A stretch of 5,039 nucleotides of DNA from Clostridiales bacterium (lineage in GTDB: Bacteria > Bacillota > Clostridia > Lachnospirales > Lachnospiraceae): NCBI GenBank assembly GCA_012512995.1, contig JAAZDA010000108.1, positions 1-5,039 on the forward strand. The letters are read 5' to 3'. Positions 4,627 through 5,039 of the stretch are shown here, in pieces. Position numbers and translations under genes: made by a program. The notes beneath the pieces were generated by a model. It did no database searches. It saw only the letters and a list, made by a program, of their open reading frames with translations, and was not told the DNA's origin. Each line of letters opens with the position of its first letter. The stretch's first letter is position 1.

Positions 4627-5039
4627 ATGGCTAAATATTATGTCAATGAAATAGCGAAGACTGATCGTATCACACGCCTTGTCGCAAACCTTTATGCGAA
4701 GATGCCTGAGATAGAATCTGCGAGGGCAAAACTCATAACTGAGTCGTACAGGGAGACAGAGGGACAGCCGATAGTGATGAGAAGAGCACTGGCATTCTCT
4801 CACATTCTTAAGGGCCTGCCGATAATAATCCGCGATGAAGAACTCATCGTCGGAAGCACAACACTGGCGCCGCGCGGCTGCCAGACATATCCGGAATTTT
4901 CATATGAATGGCTTGAAGCTGAGTTCGACACGGTCGAGCACAGAGAGGCTGACCCATTCTATATATCTGAAGAGACAAAAGCCGACCTCATGAAAGTAGA
5001 TCCATACTGGAAGGGCAAAACAAGCAGCGAGCTCGCGAC
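4627..5039 (+). CDS. Glycyl radical enzyme, B12-independent glycerol/propanediol dehydratase type (N-terminal part, 3' end outside window)
   Basis: The window holds 137 complete codons of a protein that in this family is normally about 790-850 aa. The N-terminal PFL-like domain is clear: LITESYRETEGQP (36-48), RRALA (52-56), ILKGLP then IIIRDEELIVGS (66-77), PRGCQTYPEFSYEWL (82-96), DPFYISEETK (109-118) and YWKGKTSSELA (127-137). From memory this follows the Clostridium butyricum glycerol dehydratase closely (ITESF-x-QTEGQP, IRDQELIVGS, FPEFS, YWNGKTTSELA). Glycyl radical dehydratases remove water from diols using a Gly radical installed by a radical-SAM activase. The active-site Cys/Glu region and the C-terminal Gly loop lie outside the window, so the substrate (glycerol, 1,2-propanediol, or another used by this family, such as choline or hydroxyproline) is undecided. 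The nearby fucU favours 1,2-propanediol. From this start I see no obvious N-terminal microcompartment-targeting extension. Confidence 0.88.
   Translation, partial: MAKYYVNEIAKTDRITRLVANLYAKMPEIESARAKLITESYRETEGQPIVMRRALAFSHILKGLPIIIRDEELIVGSTTLAPRGCQTYPEFSYEWLEAEFDTVEHREADPFYISEETKADLMKVDPYWKGKTSSELA

Noticed and set aside
4543..4803. 86-codon - strand frame across the glycyl radical enzyme leader and start
   Set aside because: Antisense to a strongly recognised enzyme and to its promoter-leader region; no motif support.
1..5039. Search for CRISPR arrays, tRNA or rRNA genes, insertion sequences and attachment sites
   Set aside because: No regularly spaced repeats, cloverleaf-like segments, transposase motifs or terminal inverted repeats were seen by eye.

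Overview
The window looks like a piece of chromosome from an anaerobic, moderate-GC Gram-positive bacterium, probably a gut Clostridia/Lachnospiraceae-type Bacillota. The grounds are strong AGGAGG-type ribosome binding sites, a sugar-binding lipoprotein with a lipobox and a long Ala/Thr linker (no outer-membrane features), and the start of a glycyl radical enzyme, a class typical of strict anaerobes. Taxonomy is inferred from these traits only.

Layout. (1) Bases 1-3498, + strand: the 3' end of a sugar ABC operon. In order it holds the C-terminal ATPase domain of an RbsA/MglA-type protein (cut by the window edge), an RbsC-type permease, a Peripla_BP_4-type substrate-binding lipoprotein, and then, after a stem-loop, fucU (L-fucose mutarotase). 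(2) Bases 3499-3618: intergenic, with a strong bidirectional intrinsic terminator between convergent genes. (3) Bases 3619-4332, - strand: a YcdX-like PHP-domain metal-dependent phosphatase with all nine expected metal ligands. (4) Bases 4333-4626: a 294-bp divergent intergenic region. It has one good sigma-70-type promoter in each direction, a 12-bp direct repeat pair and a 16-bp near-palindrome between them, and a structured ~117-nt leader on the rightward transcript. (5) Bases 4627-5039, + strand: the first 137 codons of a glycyl radical enzyme of the B12-independent glycerol/propanediol dehydratase type (cut by the window edge).

How it may fit together. FucU next to a pentose/deoxyhexose-type ABC transporter suggests import of L-fucose or a similar sugar. 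Anaerobic fucose breakdown yields (S)-1,2-propanediol, which a glycyl radical diol dehydratase would turn into propionaldehyde. The window may therefore carry the two ends of one pathway. The enzymes in between (isomerase, kinase, aldolase) and the radical-activating enzyme are not in the window, so this remains an inference.

Most worth a second look: a geometrically well-formed H-type pseudoknot in the leader of the glycyl radical enzyme gene, ending 5 nt before its Shine-Dalgarno, and the operator-like repeats between the divergent promoters.
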